Positions 26,661-36,246 of a DNA stretch of 64,000 nt are shown here, one piece after another. The position numbers and the translations under genes were made by a program. Below the pieces are notes generated by a model, which saw only the letters and a list, made by a program, of their open reading frames with translations, made no database searches and had not been told where the DNA came from. This DNA comes from CAWAVN01 sp963825075. GTDB taxonomy: Bacteria > Planctomycetota > Planctomycetia > Planctomycetales > Planctomycetaceae. Positions within the stretch are counted from its first letter, which is position 1; each line of letters starts with the position of its first letter. The stretch spans positions 186,001 to 250,000 of the forward strand of contig CAWGRX010000041.1 in NCBI GenBank assembly GCA_963825075.1, in the 5' to 3' direction.

Positions 26661-28028
26661 ATGCTCACTTTACTGGGACGAAAATCGCCGCGGACGGGGT
26701 TTTGCGATGGGATGTCGCGACGGAATTTCTTGAGGATTGGGAGCTTGGGGCTGGCCGGGTTGACGTTGCCCCAATTGCTCAAAGCCGAGACGGCAGCAGG
26801 GAATGGCAGCTCGCCCAAATCGGTGATTATGATTTACCTGGTCGGCGGGCCGCCGCATCAGGACATGTTCGATCTCAAGCCGGCGGCTCCCAAGGAAATC
26901 GCCGGCCCCTGGCGGCCGATTGAAACCAATGTGCGGGGCATCGAGATTTGCGAAGCCTTCCCGATGCTCGCCCGGATGATGGACAAGCTGGTGCCGATCC
27001 GCTCGCTCGTCGGCTCGCAAAGCGGGCACGATGCGATCCAGGTGTTTAACGGCCACAATCCCCGCGGGCCCAAACCCTCGGGCGGCTGGCCGCAGTTCGG
27101 GTCGGCGGTGGCGAAGATTCAAGGCCAATCCAACCCCGCGACGCCCGGGTTCGTCAGCCTGTGTTACGAATGCACCCACGGCCCCTACAACGAACCCGGG
27201 CCGGGATTCTTGGGGCCGTCCTATTCGCCGTTCCGTCCGCTGGGACCGACACGAAGCGACATGATATTGAACGGCATTACGCTGGAGCGGCTGGCCGATC
27301 GGCGGGCACTCCTCGGCAGCGTGGACCGCTTTCGCCGATCCGCCGATGCCACCGGGATGATGGACGGCCTCGACACCTTTACCGATCAGGCGATGGGGCT
27401 TTTGACCTCTTCCAAGCTCGCAGACGCTTTGGATCTCTCGAAGGAAGATCCCCGCATCGTCGCCCGCTACGGCACGGGCGATCCCAAAATCCACATGGAC
27501 GGCAACGGTGCCCCGCGGGTGCCGCAAAGCCTGCTCGTCGCCCGGCGGCTGATCGAAGCCGGCGTCCGCATCGTCACGCTCAACTACAGCAAATGGGATT
27601 GGCACGGCGGGAACAACAATTCGATCTTCAAACGGGAAGGCGAAGACTTCCCAGTGTTCGATCAATGCGTGAGCGCCCTTGTCGAAGACCTCCACGTCCG
27701 CGGCTTAGACAAGGATTGTGCCGTCATCATCTGGGGCGAGTTCGGCCGGACTCCCAAAATCTCCGCCCAGGTCGGCCGCGACCATTGGCCGCGCGTGAAC
27801 TGCGCCTTGATGGCTGGCGGCGGACTCAAAACAGGCCAGGTCATCGGCTCCACGGATCGTCTCGGCGGCGAAGCGGCGTCGCGTCCGGTCACGTTCCCGG
27901 AAATCTACGCCACACTCTATCGCCACCTGGGCATCGACACCCGCTACACCACGATCAGCGACCTGAACGGCCGCCCGCAATACCTCGTCGAAGACCAAGA
28001 AGCCCAACCGCTGGCGGAGTTAATGTGA
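26661..28028 (+). CDS. DUF1501 family protein
   Basis: A 455-residue DUF1501 protein, of the alkaline-phosphatase-like fold. A Tat-type signal (SRRNFLRIGSLGLAGLTLP) is followed by VIMIYLVGGPPHQDMFDLKP, the family's opening motif. SLVGSQSGHDAIQVFNGHNP and the C-terminal IIWGEFGRTPKI with GRDHWPRV complete it. Function unknown; these proteins are common and multicopy in planctomycetes. I start at the ATG at 26661; a TTG at 26652 is the track alternative. Confidence 0.9.
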   Translation: MLTLLGRKSPRTGFCDGMSRRNFLRIGSLGLAGLTLPQLLKAETAAGNGSSPKSVIMIYLVGGPPHQDMFDLKPAAPKEIAGPWRPIETNVRGIEICEAFPMLARMMDKLVPIRSLVGSQSGHDAIQVFNGHNPRGPKPSGGWPQFGSAVAKIQGQSNPATPGFVSLCYECTHGPYNEPGPGFLGPSYSPFRPLGPTRSDMILNGITLERLADRRALLGSVDRFRRSADATGMMDGLDTFTDQAMGLLTSSKLADALDLSKEDPRIVARYGTGDPKIHMDGNGAPRVPQSLLVARRLIEAGVRIVTLNYSKWDWHGGNNNSIFKREGEDFPVFDQCVSALVEDLHVRGLDKDCAVIIWGEFGRTPKISAQVGRDHWPRVNCALMAGGGLKTGQVIGSTDRLGGEAASRPVTFPEIYATLYRHLGIDTRYTTISDLNGRPQYLVEDQEAQPLAELM

Positions 28029-28197
28029 TTCCGATAAGGCGACAAGCGGTTTTGATGACCGGTCAGACTGACGCGAATGGTCGGCACAGCCGGTCCTACG
28101 CTTGCCATATATAAACTTTTGTCCAGTAGTCAACACCCACGCAGGTTAGCGGCAAGTCAAAAACCAAAGCGAGATCAACCCGGGTAAGAGCCAAAGG

Positions 28198-29022
28198 TTA
28201 TTTGGAAAGCAGTTTAAATTCTGGGTCATTGGTTCCTTCCTTGACTGTGTATTTGAGAGTCGATTGGACATTATATTTGCTGGGAATGGCCTTTTCAGAA
28301 GACAAGATGCGGACAAAGTAATTTCCGATCGGCGCGCCTTTGAGATCTTTTGCATATTCAAGTTCGAACTTTCCTTCCTTATCCGTGACGCCAATAGATT
28401 CGGCTGGTAATTCGTTCGGTTTCCATTCGTCTTGTGGAACAAATGTGACCACCGCATGGGGAAGCGGTTCACCGTCGAGGGTGACAATTCCTCGCACGAT
28501 TTCCAGTGGTGGATGATCAACCGTTTCTACCATCGACGACATCAACGAGTATAGGCCGATACAGACCACAAGGATTCCTGCCGCACTAGGAAGAATTATC
28601 TTCGCATTATATTTCAAGTATTCAACAGCGTTTTTGTTTTCGTCCAACAATTTCTTGACACCAGTCTGTTCATCTGCCTGTCCTTCGTCCGGTTTCTTTT
28701 TCGATTTGAGTAACTGGTAGGCCATGTTGCTGGTATCATTGGTATCAGATGCCGCTGATCTGGGAGTCGAGGGTTTTTCGGCGCGGACTTCTTCTTGCGA
28801 GCGCAATTCCGAGAGCGGGGGAAGTGAAACTTCCCGGTTTATTGCAGCCCGTTTTCTTGTTTCCCCTGCGGGGACTGGTTCGCCTTTCTCGGGGACCGTC
28901 GCCTCGCTTTTCTCGGGGACCGTCATCGTGTTTTTGCATTTTGAGCAAACGACTTTTTTCCCAACGTACTCGTCTGGGGCTTTGAGTCTTTTGCCACATT
29001 TACATAAGAATCGAACAGCCAT
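28198..29022 (-). CDS. Membrane protein with N-terminal zinc ribbon and C-terminal transthyretin-like domain
   Basis: A 274-residue protein starting at the ATG at 29022. A four-cysteine zinc ribbon opens it (CKCGKRLKAPDEYVGKKVVC with CSKC). A disordered acidic linker with PEKSEATVPEKGEPVP repeats follows, then one membrane segment (IILPSAAGILVVCIGLYSLM) and a periplasmic domain with the carboxypeptidase-regulatory-like pattern VRGIVTLDGEPLPHAVVTFV. The layout resembles 58917-60026. The role is unknown; the C-terminal type is common in planctomycete surface proteins. Confidence 0.75.
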   Translation of the reverse strand: MAVRFLCKCGKRLKAPDEYVGKKVVCSKCKNTMTVPEKSEATVPEKGEPVPAGETRKRAAINREVSLPPLSELRSQEEVRAEKPSTPRSAASDTNDTSNMAYQLLKSKKKPDEGQADEQTGVKKLLDENKNAVEYLKYNAKIILPSAAGILVVCIGLYSLMSSMVETVDHPPLEIVRGIVTLDGEPLPHAVVTFVPQDEWKPNELPAESIGVTDKEGKFELEYAKDLKGAPIGNYFVRILSSEKAIPSKYNVQSTLKYTVKEGTNDPEFKLLSK

Positions 29023-29120
29023 TCGTCGGCCCAATTTGTTTGAGAAAAAAAACAATCTCGTCGGCAGGAGAATTAGACAAGCTGGCAAGTTTAAGGGTTA
29101 GCGGAAAAAGCGCGATTTGG

Positions 29121-29238
29121 ATCGTTGGATAAATAACTGTCCGATTATCAACTGGCACGCGCTGGCGTCCGGTTATCCACGCGACCCGACGCTAGCGCCC
29201 GGCGGTTGATAAATGCGACAGTTTTTCATCGAATGATC
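29121..29238. repeat. Intergenic palindromic repeat, GCGCTAGCC family, copy C
   Basis: A diverged copy of the element at 4820-4937: left arm ATCGTTGGATAAATAACTG, right arm CAGTTTTTCATCGAATGAT, core GACGCTAGCGCCCGGCGGTT. It lies in the gap between the convergent ends and starts of the zinc-ribbon gene and the DUF1559 gene. The rest of that 277-bp gap shows nothing else. Confidence 0.6.
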
Positions 29239-29299
29239 CTTAGCGTTGTCGCAACAGGGCGATGCAACTAATAATCACGGCCAAGGCAGATTCCCCTAC

Positions 29300-30343
29300 C
29301 TATTTATTTACCGGGATTCCATTCGACATATTTCCCAAATTGGCAAACAGGAAGCCGTTGGTGTTTTGTGACAGCGGGCGAACTGAGCCATCTGCAAATG
29401 CAAAGTTGGCCATACCAACGTGTGCACTCCCTGGACCTGCGATCCCGAGTCCTTTGTTCGGCCCCCAGCGGGTGCTGAAGAGTGTGGCTGCGCCGCCCCA
29501 GGCCCAGCCATCGCGGCTGACCAAGCCATCAACGAGGCCGGGGCGAATTAATCTCTGAGCCTCACCAACGATAATAACATTCGATGGGCCATCACTGATA
29601 TCACCCATTCTCGTGCTGCTGTTCACGGAAAAAATTCCGATATCGAACGGGTAGGGTGTATACATAATTCCGGGAGGGCCGATCCTTGTCGGCTGAACGG
29701 GCAGGCTCTGATTTTGGGCTGGCAACACAGCCCAGGTTGCTCCCCGGAGACCTGCAGACGCGGGGTTGAATGCGATGCCTGAACCAATGCAACCGGCGTA
29801 GTCGTTTCCCCCTTTCGTAAAGTTAACATTCACTCTTTGGAGATTCGAGTATCTGGTGAGTTGCATGTCGCCACGTCGAGAGGGACAGTAGAATATCGGT
29901 ATATGTGTTTGAGTAGGTGTAAATAAGTCAGTGGCAATTAATTTTACACCGTTCCCATAAACATTGCGGCTCCAATTCCATACCTTGTAGATTGTTGTTT
30001 GCCCAATCTGGGGTAAGATTTGAAGCATCCAACTCGTTCCATGACGCCCCACACTGTTCGTGATTTGGGTCCCTTCGGTTGCATAAGCATACCTGAGATT
30101 TCCAGTATTAACATAAGTCGTTGTTAGTTCACCGGAAGGAAACATCGAGTAGATGTCGTGGTAGTTGTGCAGCCCCAAGACAATTTGTTTTAAATTGTTC
30201 TGGCATTTTGAACGACGAGCGGCTTCCCGCGCCTGTTGAACCGCCGGTAAAAGCAACGCGACCAGAATCGCAATGATTGCGATCACGACCAACAATTCAA
30301 TTAACGTGAAGCCTCGAGCGAGGCGGGTTCGATTCCTCCGCAT
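29300..30343 (-). CDS. DUF1559 domain protein (type II pseudopilin-like)
   Basis: A 347-residue protein typical of planctomycetes. It has a prepilin-type leader ARGFTLIELLVVIAIIAILV with glutamate at position +5 and the family's LLPAVQQAREAARRSKCQNN. The C-terminal H-X9-DG motif is HVGMANFAFADG. It is expected to be cleaved by the prepilin peptidase (one is at 36451-37482) and exported as a pseudopilin-like surface protein. Function unknown. Confidence 0.93.
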   Translation of the reverse strand: MRRNRTRLARGFTLIELLVVIAIIAILVALLLPAVQQAREAARRSKCQNNLKQIVLGLHNYHDIYSMFPSGELTTTYVNTGNLRYAYATEGTQITNSVGRHGTSWMLQILPQIGQTTIYKVWNWSRNVYGNGVKLIATDLFTPTQTHIPIFYCPSRRGDMQLTRYSNLQRVNVNFTKGGNDYAGCIGSGIAFNPASAGLRGATWAVLPAQNQSLPVQPTRIGPPGIMYTPYPFDIGIFSVNSSTRMGDISDGPSNVIIVGEAQRLIRPGLVDGLVSRDGWAWGGAATLFSTRWGPNKGLGIAGPGSAHVGMANFAFADGSVRPLSQNTNGFLFANLGNMSNGIPVNK

Positions 30344-30847
30344 GGTGGGTCTCCGGGAGTTGAAAGATTTTCAATTGCGTTTCCGCCTTGAACGTTGACG
30401 AAAGCGGTCATGTCCCATGGGTCTTTAGCAGACGAACGCCGAGCCTCGCATGTCTCGCCGTCGCTTCGGCCATCCATCGACGAGGCGACGGGAGATGGGC
30501 TGACTCGGGTTTGTTGTGCCGAGGGGAGGTTTTAGCCAACGGTAGGCCACGATCTAATTGTATAGTAAGCAGTTGTGTAAAATGAGACCCTCCGGCCTAT
30601 TGGAGGAACGACTTACTTGTGATTAAAACGGTGCATTTTGCGAATTTCAAATTAAAGAGTATCATTTCTAGATTCAAGATTCAAGGATTTTATCGGTACT
30701 TCACCTTACTTCGACTTTTGGAGTTTTGGGATGGCCGCAGGGCGGACCCGGGTAGTTGCAACCGGGTGGTAGGACCGTTTTGTTCGGCGACCTCCGCGGA
30801 CTGCCACACAGGACCATCCACGTTGTGGCCTTTCCCCTCGCCTTGAA
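30344..30847. other. 504-bp intergenic stretch, no gene seen
   Basis: Between the divergent start of the DUF1559 gene and the end of glnD. Only short, unsupported ORFs are present. The middle (about 30560-30720) is AT-rich relative to its surroundings. I see no clear terminator, promoter or RNA gene in it. Confidence 0.4.
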
Positions 30848-33544
30848 CTACTTGAACTCCAAGTAACCGTCGCGTTCGAATTCTTGGATGGTCTCGAACA
30901 AGTGGTTGCGGATGTGGCGGAGGCGGTCGCCGTCGTGGATTTTTTCGCCGTTTGCGTCGGTGACGTAAAACACATCGACCACCTGATCGAGATGGGTGGC
31001 GATTTTGGCGAGGATCACCGAGAGGCCCAATTGGAAAATCGTGCGGGTCGCCGTGTAAAGCAGGCCGGGCCGATCGTGGGCAAAGACGTCGATGATCGTG
31101 GAGCGGGGTGAGGTGTTGTTGTCGATCGACACCCGAGTGGGCAGTTCGGAAAAGTCGGGCGGATCGTGAAGCTCGAAGCGGGTGTTGCGCTTGAACAACG
31201 GCTGGACCTCGGTCTCGCCTTGGAGGGTGCTTTGGATGGCTTTTGTCACGTCCTCGATTCGGCTTTCGGGAATGGGGCCGTGATAGTCGCGGTCGATCAC
31301 GCGGTAGCGGTCCACGACGTAGCCGTCGAGGCTGGTGCTGATGTTCGCCGAGAGGATTTCCAACCGCTTCGCCGTGAGGACTCCCACCGTGCGATAAAAA
31401 CACCCGGCCGCGGAGTTTTCGTGCGTAATCAGCCGATAGGTGATCGTGCCGGTTTCCGGGTCCGGGGCGCCATCCACAAAAAACTCGCCCGGCTCCAAAT
31501 GTTGGATCGCATCGAGATCGGACGCGATTTGCTCCGGGGTGTATTCGTTGATGTAGTGCGGCGGGAAGGCATCGAGTTCCCGGCTGATCCATTCGCCCAC
31601 GCCCATCTCGCCTTGCTGGGCTTTGAGCGGCACGATCGCGGAGCGGACGTAATCCTTGATTTGCTGGAGGCGTTTTTGCTCGCGGACTTTGAGCCGCCGG
31701 CCGCTCAAAACGTGCATCGCGCCGTCGTAAAGTTCGCTGAGCAGTTCGGCTTTCCAATCCGTCCACACGCCGGGACCGACCGCCGTGATGTCCGCCGCGG
31801 TGAGTACGAATATCATCCGCAGCGTATCCGGACTGCCCACGCTGTGGCTGAAGGGCAATAAAATGGCCGGGTCGCTGATGTCCCGCCGAAACGCAAGGTG
31901 GGCCATCTTCAAATGCTGATGGACCAAAAACGTCAACGTTTGGGCGCGGTGCTCAAGCAAATGCAGCCGCTGTCCGATCCGCTCGGCGATGGCTTTGCCG
32001 ACTTCGCTGTGGTCTTCCTCAAAGCCTTTGCCCAAGTCGTGTAAAAGCAAGGCCAGATGCAGGATTTCTTTCCGCTGAATCGCCCGGTAGGCGTTGCCCA
32101 AAGGTCCTGGAACATCGGTGAACCGCGTGGCCGCTTCGACGGCTCTCAAGGTGTGCTCATCGACGGTGTAGCTATGATATTGATTGAATTGAAGCAAACA
32201 CCTTGCGTGGGCCATATCGGGAATCAGCCGCTCGAGCACGCCTACGTCATACAGGCTCCGCAGCGCCCTCCCCAAATGCGCGGTCCGTCCCAGGATGGCC
32301 AAAAAGATCTGGGACGACTCGTAGGAAACGACCTCCGGCAACAGGGCGACGGCGTGCTTCAAGGCGTCGATCAATTCGGGAACCGGCGAGAGCCCGTTGA
32401 GCATGCTGTAATGAAACAGCTTGAGGATCTCTTCCAAACTTCCCAAGACGGTTTGCCGAAACCGCGGCAGCACGTCGATGCCCCGATAACTCACCCAGTA
32501 CTTGCCTTCCGCACGGTGAGCGATCGCAAAGTTGGCGAGCCGGGCCTGGAGCGAGCGGGGTTGATGACGGATCAAAAACCGCTCGACGATCAACGCGATG
32601 TTTCGGCTGTGGCGGAAATAGGTCTGCATGAACTTTTCCACCGGCCGCTGCCCCGCCAAACCCACGATGCCCCGCTGTTCTGCGATGCGGAGCTGCTCAT
32701 CCCGCGTCAATACGTCCTGGGCCTTGTTCGCCGCAAAATGCAGATCGAGGCGGATGCGGATCAGGTATTCATAAGCCGCGATCAAATGCCGGGCGTCTTC
32801 TTTGTTGAGGGCCCCTTTGAGGCGGAGGGAATCGATGTCCGCCGTGTGGTAATGGGCAAAGCCGACCCACCTGAGAAGATGCACGTCCCGCAAACCGCCG
32901 GCGGAGCGTTTCAGGTCGGGTTCCAGCTTTTGCACCGTCGTGCCGAATTGTCCCCGCTCTTCCCCGCGGGCGGCGATGCAGTCCTGGACGAACGCCCCCG
33001 GCCGTTTGCGGACGACTTTCTTGTAGAAGCCTTTCTGCAAGTCTTCAAACAGGGCTGCCGATCCCCAAAGCAGCCGGGCTTCGACGAGGGCCGTGGCGAT
33101 TTGCGGTTCGGCTTTGGCCATGCTCAGCGAATCGCTCACCGTGCGGACGCTGTGGCCCAGCTCGATCCCCGCATCCCAGTAAACCCGCACGACCCGCGAC
33201 GTGAAATCCTGATGAAAAACTTGGGCCTTGGGAGCATACAGAAACAGCAAATCCAAATCGGAATACGGAGCCAAATCGCCGCGCCCGGTTCCACCGACCG
33301 CGACGACGGCGGAATATTCCCGCAGTTGTTCCTGCGCGGCCTGGGGCAATTCTGCAAGCTCGGCTTCCAGCAGCCGAATCACAAACGCTTCCAGAGCCTC
33401 GGAAAAACCGGCGGCGACTTGGACGCCGGGCACGCCACACTCAAACCGTTCGCGGGCCTGCTCGCGAATCGCGGAGAGTTCCGCCTTCCGCTGCTGAATC
33501 TGTGCCAACGGAGAACTGACGACTGAAATGTTGTTTGGCTCCAT
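30848..33544 (-). CDS. glnD: [Protein-PII] uridylyltransferase / uridylyl-removing enzyme
   Basis: An 898-residue bifunctional nitrogen sensor that uridylylates PII at low glutamine and removes UMP at high glutamine. The nucleotidyltransferase motif VGGTGRGDLAPYSDLDLLFL is at about residues 83-102. The HD domain (VDEHTLRAVEA and LHDLGKGFEEDHSEVG) is at about 460-510. Two ACT domains, the glutamine sensors, are near 705-775 and 815-890 (AHDRPGLLYTATRTIFQLGL). Length matches the family. It is last in the minus-strand cluster amt-PII-PII-glnD, 73 bp after the second PII gene. Confidence 0.95.
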   Translation of the reverse strand: MEPNNISVVSSPLAQIQQRKAELSAIREQARERFECGVPGVQVAAGFSEALEAFVIRLLEAELAELPQAAQEQLREYSAVVAVGGTGRGDLAPYSDLDLLFLYAPKAQVFHQDFTSRVVRVYWDAGIELGHSVRTVSDSLSMAKAEPQIATALVEARLLWGSAALFEDLQKGFYKKVVRKRPGAFVQDCIAARGEERGQFGTTVQKLEPDLKRSAGGLRDVHLLRWVGFAHYHTADIDSLRLKGALNKEDARHLIAAYEYLIRIRLDLHFAANKAQDVLTRDEQLRIAEQRGIVGLAGQRPVEKFMQTYFRHSRNIALIVERFLIRHQPRSLQARLANFAIAHRAEGKYWVSYRGIDVLPRFRQTVLGSLEEILKLFHYSMLNGLSPVPELIDALKHAVALLPEVVSYESSQIFLAILGRTAHLGRALRSLYDVGVLERLIPDMAHARCLLQFNQYHSYTVDEHTLRAVEAATRFTDVPGPLGNAYRAIQRKEILHLALLLHDLGKGFEEDHSEVGKAIAERIGQRLHLLEHRAQTLTFLVHQHLKMAHLAFRRDISDPAILLPFSHSVGSPDTLRMIFVLTAADITAVGPGVWTDWKAELLSELYDGAMHVLSGRRLKVREQKRLQQIKDYVRSAIVPLKAQQGEMGVGEWISRELDAFPPHYINEYTPEQIASDLDAIQHLEPGEFFVDGAPDPETGTITYRLITHENSAAGCFYRTVGVLTAKRLEILSANISTSLDGYVVDRYRVIDRDYHGPIPESRIEDVTKAIQSTLQGETEVQPLFKRNTRFELHDPPDFSELPTRVSIDNNTSPRSTIIDVFAHDRPGLLYTATRTIFQLGLSVILAKIATHLDQVVDVFYVTDANGEKIHDGDRLRHIRNHLFETIQEFERDGYLEFK

Positions 33545-33617
33545 AAAGAGATTTTAACGCAATCGCCCTTGGCGGTCTTGTGTTAAACGAATCGGTCGTG
33601 CGTTCACGGCATCGCAG

Positions 33618-33956
33618 CTAAATCGCTTCCGGGCCGGATTCGCCGGTGCGGATGCGGATTACGTCGGTCAGGCTGGTGACGAAAATTTTTCCATCGCCGA
33701 TCTGCCCGGTGCGGGCGGCGTTCATGATGGCGTCGCAGGCGGTTTGCACGTCGCCTTCATCGACGACCACGTCGATTTTGACCTTGGGCAGAAAATCGAC
33801 GGTGTATTCCGTGCCCCGGTAGGTTTCCTTGTGGCCGCGCTGCCGGCCGAATCCGCGGGTTTCGGAAACGGTCATGCCCTGGATGCCGGCATTCGTGAGT
33901 GCCTCCTTGACGTCTTCGAGTTTGTAATGGCGGATAATGGCTTCCACTTTCTTCAC
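33618..33956 (-). CDS. glnB: Nitrogen regulatory protein P-II (second copy in cluster)
   Basis: A 112-residue PII signal protein. The T-loop contains the uridylylated tyrosine in RGTEYTVDFLPKVKIDVVV (Tyr51 equivalent), and TGQIGDGKIFV binds ATP. It trimerises, senses ATP/ADP and 2-oxoglutarate, and controls targets such as AmtB and glutamine synthetase regulators. It is about 70% similar to the PII at 34284-34622, and glnD follows directly, so this copy is the natural GlnD substrate. Which of the two is GlnB and which GlnK cannot be settled from sequence alone. Confidence 0.93.
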   Translation of the reverse strand: MKKVEAIIRHYKLEDVKEALTNAGIQGMTVSETRGFGRQRGHKETYRGTEYTVDFLPKVKIDVVVDEGDVQTACDAIMNAARTGQIGDGKIFVTSLTDVIRIRTGESGPEAI

Positions 33957-34074
33957 GATTCAATTCTCCAAAAGGTAAGGAGCGGGGAAGCGCTTCCCGC
34001 GCGGTAAAAACGCCCCGCCGGGCCACGGGGCTCGAAATCACACAAGACTGCGTGGACTTAGGAGGCACGATGTG

Positions 34075-34252
34075 GAAATCCGAAATTCGAATCTCGAAAT
34101 CCGAAACAAATCCCAATGACCAAATCGTCAAATTCCAAATCTTGGAGTAAGGAACCTTTCCAAATGGCGGAAGCTTGTGGGGTTGGAAGCATTTGAATTT
34201 GGGATTTTGAATTTGTTTCGGATTTCGGATTTCGTGCTTCGGATTTAAAATC
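34075..34252. repeat. AT-rich GGATTTCG-type imperfect palindrome
   Basis: Left half GAAATCCGAAATTCGAATC and CGAAATCCGAAACAAATCCC faces right half TTTGTTTCGGATTTCGG and GATTTCGTGCTTCGGATTT across about 60 bases, between the two PII genes. It is related to 17636-17702. It accounts for most of the 327-bp gap between the PII genes and probably forms a long weak hairpin. Confidence 0.55.
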
Positions 34253-34283
34253 TCATGCGTTCGTCTCAATTCGCACGCGGGAC

Positions 34284-34622
34284 TTAAAGAGCCGTATCGC
34301 CGGTTTCTCCGGTGCGGATGCGGATCATTTCGTCGAGGTCGGTGACGAAAATCTTACCATCGCCGATCTGTCCCGTGCGGGCGGTGCGAAGGATGGTGTC
34401 GATCACGGTTTTCGCCTGATCGTCCGAGACTACGACTTCCATCTTTGCCTTGGGCAAAAAGTCCACGGTGTATTCGGCACCGCGGTATTGCTCTTTATGC
34501 CCTTTCTGGCGGCCGAAACCCCGCACCTCGGACACGGTCATCCCTTGCACCCCCACTTCGGTGAGGGCGTCTTTGACTTCCTCCAGTTTGAAATGCCGAA
34601 TCACGGCTTCGATCTTCTTCAT
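34284..34622 (-). CDS. Nitrogen regulatory protein P-II (adjacent to amt)
   Basis: A 112-residue PII protein. It has the T-loop tyrosine in YRGAEYTVDFLPKAKMEVVV and the TGQIGDGKIFV ATP-binding segment. It is the copy directly after amt (145 bp), the position usual for GlnK, which binds and blocks the ammonium channel when nitrogen is plentiful. The start ATG is at 34622 with AGGAG upstream. Confidence 0.92.
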   Translation of the reverse strand: MKKIEAVIRHFKLEEVKDALTEVGVQGMTVSEVRGFGRQKGHKEQYRGAEYTVDFLPKAKMEVVVSDDQAKTVIDTILRTARTGQIGDGKIFVTDLDEMIRIRTGETGDTAL

Positions 34623-34767
34623 TCAATGGCTCCTCAAGTGTTGTGGCGGAACGAAAGGAGAATCAGAGGCCCGAACCAGACCTTGTTTCCTTCTCCTCAA
34701 TTGTATCGAATCTTCAAACAAACGCTGAATGCTAGCTGCCCAAAATCTCCAAAATCGCCGGCCGGAT

Positions 34768-36246
34768 TTAGAGAAAAATGTAGCCTTCCTCGCCGTGCTG
34801 GCTGAGGTCCAAACCTTGAATTTCCTCGTCCTGTGTGACCCGCAAGCCCACGGTCGCGTCCAGGACTTTCAAAATGACGAACGTCCCCACCAAGGCGATG
34901 CCCGCCGCGGCAAGGATGCTGATGATCTGCGGGAGCATTTGCCGGGCGTTGCCTTCCAACAATCCGATGGGCGTTTGCGAGCCGGTGACGGCCTGCGTTG
35001 CGAACACGCCGGTGAGCAGTGCACCAATCGTGCCGCCCACGCCGTGCACGCCGAAGGCGTCGAGAGAATCGTCGTATCCAAACTTCGATTTGAGCGTGGT
35101 GCAGGCCCAGAAACAGCCCAAGCCCGCGATGAAGCCCAAGGCGATTCCCGACAACGGCGTGACGGTCCCCGAAGCCGGGGTGATGCACACCAGGCCGGCG
35201 ACGGCTCCCGAACAGGCTCCCAGGATGCTCGGCTTCCCGCGGGTGAACCATTCGGCTCCCGCCCAGGCCAACACCCCCGCCGATGCCGCCAGGTGCGTCG
35301 CCACAAAGGCATTGACGGCCAGCACATCGGATTTCAAAGCGCTCCCGGCGTTGAATCCGAACCAGCCCACCCAGAGCATCGCCGCCCCGATGCAGGTGTA
35401 GGTCAAATTGTGCGGGGGCATCGGTTCTTGTCCAAATCCCAAACGTTTGCCCAAAATCAAGGCACACAGTAAGGCCGAGACGCCGGAACTGATATGCACG
35501 ACCGTCCCGCCGGCAAAGTCAAACGCTCCCAATGAGTTTCCCTCATAGGGCATGAGCCAGCCATGTGTGGACCACACCCAATGGGCGATGGGACAATATA
35601 CGAACGTGCCCCACAGCACCGAAAACAGCACCATCGCTTTGAACTTCATCCGCTCCGCAAACGCCCCGCAAATCAGGGCCGGCGTGATGATGAAGAACAT
35701 CATTTGAAACACCATGTGCAAGGCCCGGGGAATCGAACCTTCCATCGGCACAATCGCGGATTTGGCTTCGGCGTCAAAGGTCGGCAAGACATCTTGCATC
35801 AACAAGAATTTTCCATCCCCGACAAAACCGCCCAAACCCGGCAAGTGGTCGCCGAACGCCAAACTATATCCCCACAAAGCCCACACGACCGACATCATTC
35901 CCATCAGATAGACGCACTGCATCATCACGCCCAAAATATTTTTCTTGCGGACCAGGCCGCCGTAGAACAACGCCAGCCCGGGTGCCGTCATCATAAGCAC
36001 GAGTGCTGAAGCAACGAGCATCCAGGCGGAATCTGCAGCATTAAACCCCTCGGCCGTAACGGAGGCTTCGGCAGCGGGTTCTTCGCGGACATCTTCGATC
36101 TCGGAACTTTTGTCGGGGATATTCGGGGAACTATTGGCTTGGGAAGGATCGGTCTTCGCCGAGGGGCCGTCAGCGGCAGTGGCGGAAGTTGCCATTGTGC
36201 CTAGAGTTAAGGGGACAAAAAATGCAAAGAGCCACAGGGATTTCAT
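34768..36246 (-). CDS. amt: Ammonium transporter
   Basis: A 492-residue Amt/MEP/Rh channel. A signal-peptide-like start (MKSLWLFAFFVPLTLGTMAT) and a Ser/Glu-rich extracytoplasmic N-terminal stretch of about 45 residues come first, then eleven membrane helices. Family marks: FYGGLVRKKNILGVMMQ, the pore histidines in IAHWVW and GVHGVGGTIGALLTG, and the signature DFAGGTVVHISSGVSAL. The C-terminal cytoplasmic tail contacts PII. The start at 36246 has AAGGAG seven bases upstream; an ORF extension to 36459 is rejected. It heads the nitrogen cluster. Confidence 0.95.
   Translation of the reverse strand: MKSLWLFAFFVPLTLGTMATSATAADGPSAKTDPSQANSSPNIPDKSSEIEDVREEPAAEASVTAEGFNAADSAWMLVASALVLMMTAPGLALFYGGLVRKKNILGVMMQCVYLMGMMSVVWALWGYSLAFGDHLPGLGGFVGDGKFLLMQDVLPTFDAEAKSAIVPMEGSIPRALHMVFQMMFFIITPALICGAFAERMKFKAMVLFSVLWGTFVYCPIAHWVWSTHGWLMPYEGNSLGAFDFAGGTVVHISSGVSALLCALILGKRLGFGQEPMPPHNLTYTCIGAAMLWVGWFGFNAGSALKSDVLAVNAFVATHLAASAGVLAWAGAEWFTRGKPSILGACSGAVAGLVCITPASGTVTPLSGIALGFIAGLGCFWACTTLKSKFGYDDSLDAFGVHGVGGTIGALLTGVFATQAVTGSQTPIGLLEGNARQMLPQIISILAAAGIALVGTFVILKVLDATVGLRVTQDEEIQGLDLSQHGEEGYIFL

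Noticed and set aside
32057..33526. 489-codon plus-strand ORF opposite glnD
   Set aside because: It is the antisense of a clearly conserved gene. High GC with third-position bias gives long open frames on the opposite strand.
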